A DNA stretch of 53,933 nt, taken from assembly GCA_016185015.1 (NCBI GenBank), contig JACPOI010000059.1, positions 1 to 53,933 of the forward strand, in the 5' to 3' direction. The number at the start of each line of letters is the position of its first letter. The first letter of the stretch is position 1. Below, piece by piece: positions 1 to 8,940 of the stretch. Source of the DNA: Burkholderiales bacterium (lineage in GTDB: Bacteria > Pseudomonadota > Gammaproteobacteria > Burkholderiales > Burkholderiaceae_C). A program made the translations under genes and the position numbers. The notes under the pieces are model-generated. The model worked only from the letters and a program-made list of their open reading frames with translations, did not search any database and had not been told where the DNA came from.

Positions 1-98
1 TGTCCGCGGCGCCGGCCGAGCCCGACTTAGCTGCGGCGAAAGATACCGAATCGGGTGGCAGGAAAGTGGCAAAGAAACCAGCCACGACAGCCACTTAG
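1..98 (+). CDS. C-terminal tail of an unrecognised protein (partial)
   Basis: An open frame enters from the left edge (codons start at base 3) and stops with TAG at 96-98. The 31 visible residues are rich in Ala, Lys, Pro and Thr and end with KKPATTAT. Such lysine/alanine/proline tails are common at the ends of DNA- or RNA-binding proteins in Burkholderiales, but too little is visible to name the gene. The frame could also be chance, because GC-rich DNA has few stops. The next gene follows on the same strand. Confidence 0.35.
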   Translation, partial: SAAPAEPDLAAAKDTESGGRKVAKKPATTAT

Positions 99-211
99 GG
101 CTCTTTTTGCGGAAATTTACATGAATCCCTGCCGCCCCTCTGCAAGGGGCCGACCAGCCCTATCTCGACGCCGACATCAACATCGTCATTGATGTCATTC
201 GCGCGTTCACA

Positions 212-844
212 GTGGCGCACATCGCCTTTTTGCGCGGAGTTCGGGAAATCTTGCTGGTCAACACGGTCGAGGAGGCCATGGCCCTCCGAGCGCGCGACCC
301 CGACCTGCTACTGGCGGGAGAAATCAAGGGGCTCGGCATCCCCGGCTTCGACCTCGACAACTCGCCTTACCGCGTGGCCCAGGCCGAATTGGAGGGCCGC
401 TGTCTGGTCCAGAAGACCACCAACGGCGTCAAGGCCACTTTGGCAGCCCTGGAAGCCCGCCAAGTCTTCGTCACGGGCTATTCCAATGCCGTGAATACGG
501 CCGTACACGTGCGCCATCTCTTGGTCAGGAAGGGGCTGCGGACCGTCAATGTGATTGCGTCGCATGCCCGGGATGACGACGATCTGGCCTGTGCCGAATA
601 CATCCGTGACCAGATCCTGGGCCTGGACCAGCTGCGGGCGGAGGATGTGGTGGAGCGCATCAGGCGCTCCAGGCCGGCCGCGAAATTCCTGGCTGAGCCG
701 GCCGGTGACTTCGAACCCAGGGACCTTGATGTCTGTGTCCGCGTGGTCCCGTCGGGTTTTGTCATGGAGGTCGATCGTCTGGGCAAGGTGCCGTCCATCC
801 GCAGGGAAGTTTCGATGCAAATCGAAGCTCTTAAATTACTTTAG
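212..844 (+). CDS. ComB-like 2-phosphosulfolactate phosphatase family protein, unusual or damaged start
   Basis: The 210 residues from a GTG codon match the 2-phosphosulfolactate phosphatase (ComB, PF04029) family. Recognisable parts are a DLLLAGEIKGL segment, then GFDLDNSPY, then TTNGVKATLAAL, and a later acidic ARDDDDLACAEYI segment. In archaea ComB removes phosphate in coenzyme M synthesis; the role in betaproteobacteria is unknown. The homologous frame clearly begins earlier: in-frame codons from 125 encode LDADINIVIDVIRAF, the usual conserved N-terminal strand. However, a TGA at 122-124 blocks it and no ATG, GTG or TTG exists between 125 and 212. An ATG at 121 lies one frame away. The gene is therefore either frameshifted near 121-140, started at a rare CTG (140) or ATC codon, or truncated to the GTG. 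Function assignment is moderate; the start is uncertain. Confidence 0.7.
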   Translation: MAHIAFLRGVREILLVNTVEEAMALRARDPDLLLAGEIKGLGIPGFDLDNSPYRVAQAELEGRCLVQKTTNGVKATLAALEARQVFVTGYSNAVNTAVHVRHLLVRKGLRTVNVIASHARDDDDLACAEYIRDQILGLDQLRAEDVVERIRRSRPAAKFLAEPAGDFEPRDLDVCVRVVPSGFVMEVDRLGKVPSIRREVSMQIEALKLL

Positions 845-913
845 ATTTTTCTGAAAGACCATTGATTTATAAGGATATTACTTTTCTGACTCCTGTTTAT
901 TGAAATTTCTTTA

Positions 914-941
914 ACTTTATACGATGTATATCTTCTGTCTT
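914..941 (+). other. Left dif-like/att site of the element
   Basis: The site reads ACTTTATACGA (914-924, XerC-arm position), TGTATA (925-930, central hexamer identical to the E. coli dif centre), and TCTTCTGTCTT (931-941), which poorly matches the XerD-arm consensus TTATGTTAAAT. It sits in the AT-rich gap 845-978, which holds no gene. A good XerC-side half with a degenerate XerD side is the pattern expected for the non-functional junction left after TLC-type integration. Confidence 0.65.
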
Positions 942-978
942 ATGGATCATCGCTGCAATCCTTTCATCGGCTGATAAA

Positions 979-1149
979 TCAAGACGGCTTTTCAGGGCGC
1001 GCAGCTACCACCTGGGCAGGGGGAGCAGGGCGCACGCGGGAAGGCTGGCCAGCAGGCATAGGCCGAGGCTTACCGTCAGGGTCTACGACCCCGACACCCC
1101 GGTTTTGAGCCAACCATTGGCGGTAAAGACGATCGGTCAAAGCGCTCAT
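979..1149 (-). CDS. Small hypothetical protein of the dif element (56 aa)
   Basis: The predicted 56-residue protein begins MSALTDRLYRQWLAQNRG and ends in a Pro/Ala/Arg-rich tail. Its ATG overlaps the TGA of the preceding 80-aa gene by four bases (ATGA, 1146-1149), a translational-coupling arrangement that argues it is real. A longer version of the same frame, opening at 1233, would overlap the 80-aa gene extensively and is less likely. No family is recognised. It is the last gene of the element, ending about 40 bp inside the left Xer site. Confidence 0.5.
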   Translation of the reverse strand: MSALTDRLYRQWLAQNRGVGVVDPDGKPRPMPAGQPSRVRPAPPAQVVAARPEKPS

Positions 1150-1388
1150 GACTCGACGTCTCCCGACGCTGGGGCCTGAGGCAACAAGGGAGGACAGCCG
1201 TGCGCATAGAGGGCAGAGCTGAGCGTCTGCCATGTCTCGACGTAGCGCTCGAGGATGCCGACAGCCAGGGTTGAAACACTGGCATCGCAGCTAGCAGTAC
1301 GGCACAACTCTAAAAGGGCCTGCGCCTCAGCAGTAGGACCCCACATGGCCTTTTCGGCCTCCTCAACAGTAGAATGGACACTAGCCAT
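1146..1388 (-). CDS. Small hypothetical protein of the dif element (80 aa)
   Basis: An 80-residue, mostly helical-looking protein with an acidic N-terminus (STVEEAEKAMWG) and a central run AQALLELCRTASCDASVSTL. It has no signal peptide or membrane segment. The start is supported by an AGGAG Shine-Dalgarno sequence (complement of 1395-1399), six bases before the ATG. It follows the 91-aa gene on the same strand and overlaps the 56-aa gene by ATGA. No family is recognised; by context it is a small cargo or phage-type regulatory protein. Confidence 0.6.
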   Translation of the reverse strand: MASVHSTVEEAEKAMWGPTAEAQALLELCRTASCDASVSTLAVGILERYVETWQTLSSALYAHGCPPLLPQAPASGDVES

Positions 1389-1418
1389 TTCATGCTCCTA
1401 ACGTGACTCTGGTTAGAG

Positions 1419-1449
1419 ATGCCCGGTAGCGCTTCACACGCCCGGGCAT
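1419..1449. other. Inverted repeat between element genes
   Basis: ATGCCCGG (1419-1426) and CCGGGCAT (1442-1449) form an 8-bp stem with a 15-nt loop, in the gap between the 91-aa gene (ending at 1485) and the 80-aa gene (starting at 1388). No clear U-run follows on the minus strand, so it may be an mRNA processing or stability hairpin, or a phage operator, rather than a strong terminator. Confidence 0.35.
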
Positions 1450-1484
1450 TTCGCTTTTCTGGGCCAAAAAGACCCGTGACGCCC

Positions 1485-1760
1485 TCAAGAGGCGGCAGAT
1501 ACCCCCTTTGCCTGCCGTGCAAGCTGCTTGATCAATTTGCGACGCTCAGAGCGTTTTTCCGGAGCGTCTGGGGGTAGGACCACCCCGGGACCATCCGAAC
1601 GCGCCCTGGGCTTGGGATAGAGCTTGGCAAGAGCCTTGCGACGCTCACCAATCTCCCGGGGAGTCTCAGGAGCAGGTTTGAGCTGCTCCCGCTCCTTGTT
1701 GCTGGCACCGCTTTTGCCGTTAGACCGCAAAGCAGCCCCGATAGAACCGAACCTAGCCAC
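1485..1760 (-). CDS. Small basic hypothetical protein of the dif element (91 aa)
   Basis: A 91-residue Lys/Arg-rich protein with two copies of a similar charged motif, EIGERRKALAKL and EKRSERRKLIKQL, separated by a Pro/Gly-rich linker. This suggests a duplicated nucleic-acid-binding helix. The chosen start is a GTG at 1758-1760, preceded by AAAGGGGG as a strong ribosome-binding site and overlapping the stop region of the XafT-like gene (its TAG is at 1753-1755). An upstream in-frame ATG exists at 1835 but would overlap that gene further and lacks this signal. No family is recognised. Confidence 0.6.
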   Translation of the reverse strand: MARFGSIGAALRSNGKSGASNKEREQLKPAPETPREIGERRKALAKLYPKPRARSDGPGVVLPPDAPEKRSERRKLIKQLARQAKGVSAAS

Positions 1761-2310
1761 GTGGACCCCCTTTGTTAGCCGACACTGACATATCCAACCC
1801 CTCCGGAACCCGCATGTTTGCTCGATGTGCGCCAAAGTGTCTTAGGAATAAATTTAGGCCGGTCGCCTGCGGCGACCGCCCGGCGTCGCCGGTCGGGTAG
1901 CTCGCCATGCGGCCGGCGCCCGATCCCGGGGGGATCGGATCGCCTACCGCAGGCGCCCTCCCGGCCATCGCCATGAGGACGGAAAATTGCCGGTCCCGGT
2001 CGTACATCTCCCCAAACAGGCGGGCTTTCCTGACCAGCAGGCCCCACCAATTCGAATCGTGGGGATTGAACCCGTGGCCCTCAGGGCTCCAGAGCTTGCC
2101 GGAGTGCATATGCCAGCCGTCCCAGCCTGGACTGGGTAGCTCAGCACCGGCCATGATCCGCAACAGCCGATAGGCCGCATAGGGCACAAGCGTCTTGCCG
2201 GAAATCCAGTACCTGACGGTCCGGGGGGTCACATGCAAAGCTTGCGCAGCCGTGTCCGGGGTAAGACCCAGATCGGCCAACATCACCTTGAGCCTGGAGG
2301 CAAGCAGCAT
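1753..2310 (-). CDS. VC1465/XafT-like Xer recombination activation factor (DUF3653 family)
   Basis: A 185-residue protein with a helix-turn-helix near residues 15-45 (TAAQALHVTPRTVRYWISG), followed by the tryptophan-rich segment WDGWHMHSGKLWSPEGHGF typical of the DUF3653 phage family. The best-known member, VC1465 (XafT) of the Vibrio TLC satellite phage, activates host XerC/XerD recombination between the phage att site and dif. The residues after about 110 are Gly/Pro-rich and not recognised. The gene starts 45 bp inside the right-hand dif-like site, exactly where an Xer-exploiting element would place it, and is followed by three small co-oriented genes. No clear Shine-Dalgarno precedes the ATG. 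Family assignment is from memory of motifs, without a search. Confidence 0.7.
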   Translation of the reverse strand: MLLASRLKVMLADLGLTPDTAAQALHVTPRTVRYWISGKTLVPYAAYRLLRIMAGAELPSPGWDGWHMHSGKLWSPEGHGFNPHDSNWWGLLVRKARLFGEMYDRDRQFSVLMAMAGRAPAVGDPIPPGSGAGRMASYPTGDAGRSPQATGLNLFLRHFGAHRANMRVPEGLDMSVSANKGGPRG

Positions 2311-2354
2311 GCGGGTTTGACGAGAGTTGCGGGGTTGCTTTCTCCGTCTATCGT

Positions 2355-2382
2355 ACTTGATACGATGTATATTATGTTAAAT
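2355..2382 (+). other. dif site (candidate chromosome dimer resolution site), right end of the element
   Basis: The 28-bp site consists of ACTTGATACGA (2355-2365, XerC arm), TGTATA (2366-2371, central hexamer) and TTATGTTAAAT (2372-2382, XerD arm). The last 17 bases are identical to the corresponding part of E. coli dif. The XerC arm is less canonical (consensus RNTKCGCATAA), consistent with it having been supplied by the inserted element. The surrounding stretch 2311-2407 contains no gene. As dif is normally single-copy at the terminus, this marks the probable replication terminus of the chromosome. Confidence 0.8.
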
Positions 2383-2407
2383 AATAAATACAGACCAAAA
2401 AACAGCT

Positions 2408-3322
2408 TCAGGTCACCTCAAAGTTCAGCATGGGTGCACTGGCATCCGTGAACGACGCGCCCAGAGCGATCTGGCCTCGTCCGTGCAAGACGCACTCTTC
2501 TCTGCGCAGCAGCAGCTCTGATCGGGCCCCCACAAACCGTATCCAGGTGCCGTAGCTGCTCATGTCGATGAGCATGATGCGGCCATGGCGCCATTCAAGG
2601 CGTGCATGCGTACGTGACACACGCGGGTCGGCGACGACAAATTCACAATGACGGATGCGCCCGATGTGCGCGGGCAGCTCAAAGGCCCGAAAGACGCGTT
2701 TCTGGTCCCCCCAGCTCAGGTGGACCTCCTGGCCCAGGGCGTCGGCCTTCGCGGCCTTACTCATGGGGTCGATGTCCCCCTGCATGGTGATGAAGTCGGT
2801 GGACTGGTCCTCATGCCACTCCACCTGGTACACATTGCAGGGCTCGACGCGGCCACGCACGCTGATGGGACCCAGGGGCCGGTAGCGTATGCCGTTGGCC
2901 CGGCTGGAATAGTCCAGATCGGGGCTTTCCACCCATATTTCATGAGGGCCCGCCAGGTCGCTGAGCCTGGAGGCAATGTTCACGGCATCGCCGTAGCAAT
3001 CGCCGTTCACGATTTCCACCTCGCCGGTGGCCACCCCTACACGTATCGGCAGGTGCTCGGCCAGGGGCTGCTGCAGGAGGTTCATCTGGTGCTGGCGTTG
3101 CAGATCCACGACGGCATTGACAGCCACGGTGGCATCCTGGAACACGGTCAGGACGCCGTCGCCCAGCGTCTTGATGACCTGCCCGCCCTGGGCCTGCAGC
3201 ACTTCACAAATCCAGCGCGTCAACTGCGTGACGGCTCGGGTGGCCCTGATATTGCCTAGTGACTCGAAAACGGAGGTGCTGCCGGTCAGATCAGTGAAAA
3301 CGACGGTGGTGTTGACACCCAT
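2408..3322 (-). CDS. Class III adenylate/guanylate cyclase with C-terminal FHA domain
   Basis: The 304-residue protein has a class III cyclase homology domain at residues 1-170. Asp11 in VVFTDLTGST and Asp55 in KTLGDGVL are the two metal-binding aspartates, and the transition-state pair Asn115/Arg119 sits in YGDAVNIASRL. From about residue 205 an FHA phosphothreonine-binding domain follows, with the signature IGR at the start of its core and RVSRTHARLEW. The expected activity is cyclic nucleotide synthesis coupled to a phosphorylated partner protein; the substrate is not obvious. No membrane segment or signal peptide is present. The ATG immediately precedes the catalytic strand, and no strong ribosome-binding site is seen. 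It lies 25 bp to the right of dif with no kinase in view. Confidence 0.9.
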   Translation of the reverse strand: MGVNTTVVFTDLTGSTSVFESLGNIRATRAVTQLTRWICEVLQAQGGQVIKTLGDGVLTVFQDATVAVNAVVDLQRQHQMNLLQQPLAEHLPIRVGVATGEVEIVNGDCYGDAVNIASRLSDLAGPHEIWVESPDLDYSSRANGIRYRPLGPISVRGRVEPCNVYQVEWHEDQSTDFITMQGDIDPMSKAAKADALGQEVHLSWGDQKRVFRAFELPAHIGRIRHCEFVVADPRVSRTHARLEWRHGRIMLIDMSSYGTWIRFVGARSELLLRREECVLHGRGQIALGASFTDASAPMLNFEVT

Positions 3323-3576
3323 GCGCGAACTTGATTGATTTCTTCTGTTGACAGTTTAGGGCATCCCCGAACGCTTGGATACCGCGGCTCAACCCTCAGT
3401 CCAAGTGGCTGGACAAGCATACAGCCCTGCGGTGTTGCTTGATGTATCTTGGGTAAATTATTGATTTGTATGTTGTTTTACTCTGACATTCAGCGCATAA
3501 ACCGATTGTGGGAAATCCGCGGTGAAATTACCCTGCGGAAGTCGTTGAGTCTGTCGATAAATACATACAAGAGCAT

Positions 3577-3918
3577 ATGAACAAATTGGCCAGCCAATTC
3601 TTCAGCAGCATGCAAGGACTGCTGGGCCGCCCCTTGGCGGAGGATGCTCACGCCACGGTCCGCATCGAGGACATCCGCCAGGCGATGCTGGACTCTCTGG
3701 GTGACGAGGGTTGCAGCAGCTACCCCCATATTGAGCGGCGCGTGCTTTTTGCGCCGGATCTGCACGGCCTGTGGTACCTCCGCGCCGACATCATGGTGGC
3801 CATTTCCTCCCTGCAGGGCGAAGGCGTGGCCAATCAGAAAATCCGCCTGATCACCGGCATGTTCGAGGGTTTGCTGCCTCGGGGCATGATTTCGCGTCCA
3901 GGCGCACTGGGCCGCTGA
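3577..3918 (+). CDS. Conserved hypothetical protein (113 aa)
   Basis: This cytosolic-looking 113-residue protein begins MNKLASQFFSSMQGLLGR and ends LPRGMISRPGALGR, with a central IERRVLFAPDLHGLWYLRAD segment. It has no signal peptide, transmembrane stretch or recognised domain. An AAGAG ribosome-binding site lies just upstream of the ATG, and the 250-bp upstream region is AT-rich, as expected for a promoter. It is divergent from the cyclase and convergent with ldcA. The composition and codon pattern match the host core genes; function unknown. Confidence 0.6.
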   Translation: MNKLASQFFSSMQGLLGRPLAEDAHATVRIEDIRQAMLDSLGDEGCSSYPHIERRVLFAPDLHGLWYLRADIMVAISSLQGEGVANQKIRLITGMFEGLLPRGMISRPGALGR

Positions 3919-3942
3919 ACCGAAAGACCGGTCTCTCGGGCT

Positions 3943-4953
3943 TCAATCTGCGTGGGCATGGCCCCACAGCAGCAGTACGTCGCGTCCCTGCACCACCAGA
4001 TCGCAGGCCTGGCCGACGGGCAACAACACCTTGGTCGGTACGTGCCCAAAAGGCAGGTTGCTCAAGACCGGCACCTTGAGCTGGCTGCGCAGCCAGTTGA
4101 CCACGGACTGCAGCTTGAACCCCTTGTCATGCGGTACCAGCTTGTAGCCAGTGAACTGCCCGAGGATGATGGCTTTCTGCTGAGCCAGGACACCCGCATG
4201 CAGGAGCTGGGTCAGCATGCGCTCGATGCGGTAGGGGTGCTCGGCCACGTCTTCCAGAAACAGGATGCCATCCTTCACGGCCGGAAAATACGGTGTGCCC
4301 AGCAAGGAGCACAGCACGGCCAGATTGCCACCCCACAGCACGCCGTCATCCACCTTGAAGTGGGCCGCATCACCCAGATGCCGGGCGTGAAATGCACTGG
4401 CCTGAGCCAGATCGGATGCACGCTCCTTGGCCTGGCGCCAGCCGGCGCCCTCCCCCTGCCCCTGGATCATGTCCTCGAAACAGGCCTCCATGATCTCGTC
4501 CGGCCCACCTTGACCACCGGCGCCATGCCCATCGGCCACGTCCGCACGGTCACTCACCCCGAAGCCTTCGCACAGCGAGGGACCGGCCCAGGTCACCGAA
4601 CCTGAGCGGGCCAGGACGGCCAGCTGGAAGGCCGTGAAGTCGCTCAGGCCGACGAACTGCGTGCCGTTTTCAATCGCCTTGGCCACGCGCTTGTAGTGAA
4701 TCCCGGGAAGGATGCGGGTCAGGCCGTAGCCTCCACGCGAAATCATCGCCACATCGGCTCCGCTGGCGGCTGCCCGCTCGATGGCAGCGAGCCGCGTGGC
4801 GTCATCACCGGCAAAGCGCTGGTGGCTGGCCAGGGCGGCTTCGTCGATCTCGACCTCGTGGCCCAGGACCTGCAGGCGCTTGACGCCGCGCCGGAAGGCG
4901 GCCTTGTCGCGCACGGCGCCCGATGGGGAAAAGATGTAGATGTGTTTCTTCAT
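3943..4953 (-). CDS. ldcA: LD-carboxypeptidase (muramoyltetrapeptide carboxypeptidase, peptidase S66)
   Basis: The 336-residue protein belongs to family S66, which removes the terminal D-Ala from cytoplasmic murein tetrapeptides during peptidoglycan recycling. Visible signatures are SRGGYG (residues 72-77) and the nucleophile elbow FVGLSDFTA with Ser104. Further on come GGNLAVLCSLLGTPYF, the LFLEDVAEHPYR segment with the catalytic Glu, and NLPFGHV with the His. An insert rich in Gly and Asp around residues 140-160 (DGHGAGGQGG) is longer than usual for the family. There is no signal peptide, as expected for a cytosolic enzyme. It is the last gene of a three-gene operon, starting 10 bp after the TadA-hydrolase fusion stops. 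Confidence 0.9.
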   Translation of the reverse strand: MKKHIYIFSPSGAVRDKAAFRRGVKRLQVLGHEVEIDEAALASHQRFAGDDATRLAAIERAAASGADVAMISRGGYGLTRILPGIHYKRVAKAIENGTQFVGLSDFTAFQLAVLARSGSVTWAGPSLCEGFGVSDRADVADGHGAGGQGGPDEIMEACFEDMIQGQGEGAGWRQAKERASDLAQASAFHARHLGDAAHFKVDDGVLWGGNLAVLCSLLGTPYFPAVKDGILFLEDVAEHPYRIERMLTQLLHAGVLAQQKAIILGQFTGYKLVPHDKGFKLQSVVNWLRSQLKVPVLSNLPFGHVPTKVLLPVGQACDLVVQGRDVLLLWGHAHAD

Positions 4954-4963
4954 GAAGCGCTGA

Positions 4964-6953
<1,990 letters not shown>

Positions 6954-7071
6954 GTTGCGGCTAGTTTAGCCTCGCACCTGAGCCGACGGCAGCGGCGCAA
7001 GCCACACGAAGGGTGTTTTCTGATACCTTTGCCAGGAACCGAGTCAAATTCAGGACACGACGGGCACAGGC

Positions 7072-8910
7072 ATGAGCGGCGCGCTGGTGGGATTCAGGAT
7101 AAATGGCGAGAAAAAGCTGCACCGGCTGCATGGCGAGCGCAGCTGTGAAAGCGTGCTCACCGAGTTGCTGGCCTACCTGCACCGGGTCAGCGATGCCCGC
7201 CTGGACAGCTATGCGCGCACGCTCAAGCTGGTCGGACCGGAGCACGGCCCCTTTCCGGGGGAAACCGACCAGACCGTGATCCAGGCTTTCTTCGAGGACC
7301 ATTTCGGCGAAACCTGCCCGTTTCACACCTGGGCGGAGACCTTCGATGCCTTGCCCGAACTGGAGGGCTGGCATGCTGGCTTTCCTTTCATGCCGGCAGC
7401 GGCCATCAAGAGTTGCGGTGACGTGTCCTGGGGTTTTCTGATCGACCTCGACACCGGCACGCTGCAGATCTTTGTCAACCGCCACGCACGCTTCCAATGG
7501 AGCGACATGGCCGACACCCAGCCCGCCTACTGCACCCTGCCCCTGGCCCATGCACGTCAGTTGACTGCGCAGGATCTCTCGGCCCTGCATGGCTTGCTGC
7601 ACCAGCACTCCTATTCCGATGGCATCGATCCGGTCCTGCCTCTGCAGGATGCCGTGTCGGCACCTTTTCCCGGGCCGGGACCGTGGCAGACCAGGCTCAA
7701 GCTGACCCACGGCCGTGCCCGGCTGTTGCTGGAGCGCGGCCCCCTCAGGGCCAAGCTCAGGCAGGTCGGCGAGCTGAGGCTAGACGATGCCCACTGCGGA
7801 GCGCTGCTGCGCGAAGCGCTGGCCCCGCCCGTGCTGGCGATGGCACAGGCCATTTACGGGCCGGACGCGAATCTCGGGCAGGTTGCCCACGTGGCGGCGC
7901 ATCTGCCGGCCCTGCCCTACGCGCCGGATGACGGCGGCCTGCCCCTGCTCGACCTCGGCCTGAGCGCGGCCTCCGGGCTGAAGCTGGCCTTGGGGCCCGG
8001 CTTCTTCGACGACGTGCGCTCGCGCTTTCTGGCCGCCGGCATGAGCACGCAAGGCTGGCGTTTCCTGATCAAGCAGGACAACGCCGTGCTGCGCTTCGTG
8101 CTGCAGTTCTTCCCGCCTTCGGCCCGTATCCTGGGCTCCTTCACCCACTTCATCAACCTGCTGGCGAGCGCCTTGCAAAGCGAACCGCTGCGGATCGAGC
8201 GCTGCCAGCCGGCCTTGCGCGGCGTCGAACGCATCCTCGACCGTACGCGCGGTCGTCCTGGCCCGCTGCGCGAAGACAATGCGCGCATTTTCCTGCGCGC
8301 CATCATGCGGGCCCGACTGTCCATGGAAGAAGAGGCCAATCTGGCCCATGAGGCCCAGGACGTGTCCGATTTCGTCTACGCCCACACGGCGGTGCTCAAG
8401 GGGGTGACCTGGCGCTCGCTGTGCCGGCGCTCGGACGAGTGGCACCGGGCGCTGTTGATCACGGTCGATCCCGACAAGGATGTGCGCTGGCCTGCCCTGC
8501 TTCCGGTGTTTGCCACGGGGCCCTTCCTCGCCGTGGAACTCGATTCAGGCTTTTTGCTGGCCGAGGAAGGCCTGGAACAGCGCCACTGCATCGGCACCTA
8601 TGCCAATGCCTGCGCCAGCGGCGCCACCCGGGTTTTCTCCCTGCGCCACAACGGCCGGCGCGCCGCAACCATCGAACTGCAGCGCGGCCATGACGGCGCC
8701 TGGCACATGGTCCAGATCCGTGGCAAGGCCAACACGGTGATACAAGATCCGGCCCTCCTGAACGCGGCGGGCCAGTTGACACAGGCCTATTCGCAGGCGG
8801 CGCAGGCGCGCGAGCGCGTGGAATTCGCCAGGGTCCGCGAACGGCAGCCGTCGAGCGGCTCGCTGTCGCCCTCGCTGCTCGTGCCGCAACAGGAGTACTG
8901 GACTGGCTAG
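7072..8910 (+). CDS. PcfJ-like domain protein (612 aa)
   Basis: A large soluble protein. Its C-terminal part carries a PcfJ-like signature: EQRHCIGTYANAC around residue 505, then VFSLRHNGRRAATIEL and a VQIRGKANT segment, in the order usual for that domain. PcfJ was named from an enterococcal conjugative plasmid; chromosomal relatives in proteobacteria have no established function. The first 480 residues are not recognised; they contain several Trp/Phe-rich stretches and no signal peptide or membrane segment. No conjugation genes are nearby. The start at ATG 7072 lacks a strong ribosome-binding site, so an alternative start a few codons away is possible. It ends 30 bp from convergent guaA. Confidence 0.72.
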   Translation: MSGALVGFRINGEKKLHRLHGERSCESVLTELLAYLHRVSDARLDSYARTLKLVGPEHGPFPGETDQTVIQAFFEDHFGETCPFHTWAETFDALPELEGWHAGFPFMPAAAIKSCGDVSWGFLIDLDTGTLQIFVNRHARFQWSDMADTQPAYCTLPLAHARQLTAQDLSALHGLLHQHSYSDGIDPVLPLQDAVSAPFPGPGPWQTRLKLTHGRARLLLERGPLRAKLRQVGELRLDDAHCGALLREALAPPVLAMAQAIYGPDANLGQVAHVAAHLPALPYAPDDGGLPLLDLGLSAASGLKLALGPGFFDDVRSRFLAAGMSTQGWRFLIKQDNAVLRFVLQFFPPSARILGSFTHFINLLASALQSEPLRIERCQPALRGVERILDRTRGRPGPLREDNARIFLRAIMRARLSMEEEANLAHEAQDVSDFVYAHTAVLKGVTWRSLCRRSDEWHRALLITVDPDKDVRWPALLPVFATGPFLAVELDSGFLLAEEGLEQRHCIGTYANACASGATRVFSLRHNGRRAATIELQRGHDGAWHMVQIRGKANTVIQDPALLNAAGQLTQAYSQAAQARERVEFARVRERQPSSGSLSPSLLVPQQEYWTG

Positions 8911-8940
8911 GGCCGGTTCACAGCGCGGACCGGCGGGAGA

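Larger units (their letters stand above)
914..2382. mobile_element. dif-integrated Xer-exploiting element (IMEX-like), about 1.44 kb
   Basis: Two near-identical Xer-type sites in direct orientation (914-941 and 2355-2382) bracket four minus-strand genes of 185, 91, 80 and 56 residues. The largest resembles the Xer recombination activation factor family found in phages that integrate at dif. Seen directly: the 18-bp repeats 914-931 and 2355-2372 differ at one base, and only the right-hand site has a canonical XerD arm. From known biology: TLC-type satellite phages recombine a defective attP with dif through host XerC/XerD and regenerate one good dif beside one poor site. Inference: this is such an insertion, in satellite form, since no replication initiator, coat or Zot-like gene is present. 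Confidence 0.7.

Noticed and set aside
1310-1522. A 70-codon minus-strand frame overlapping the 80-aa and 91-aa genes of the dif element
   Set aside because: It overlaps two genes with better ribosome-binding sites; its own start has none, and the sequence is Arg-rich and repetitive.
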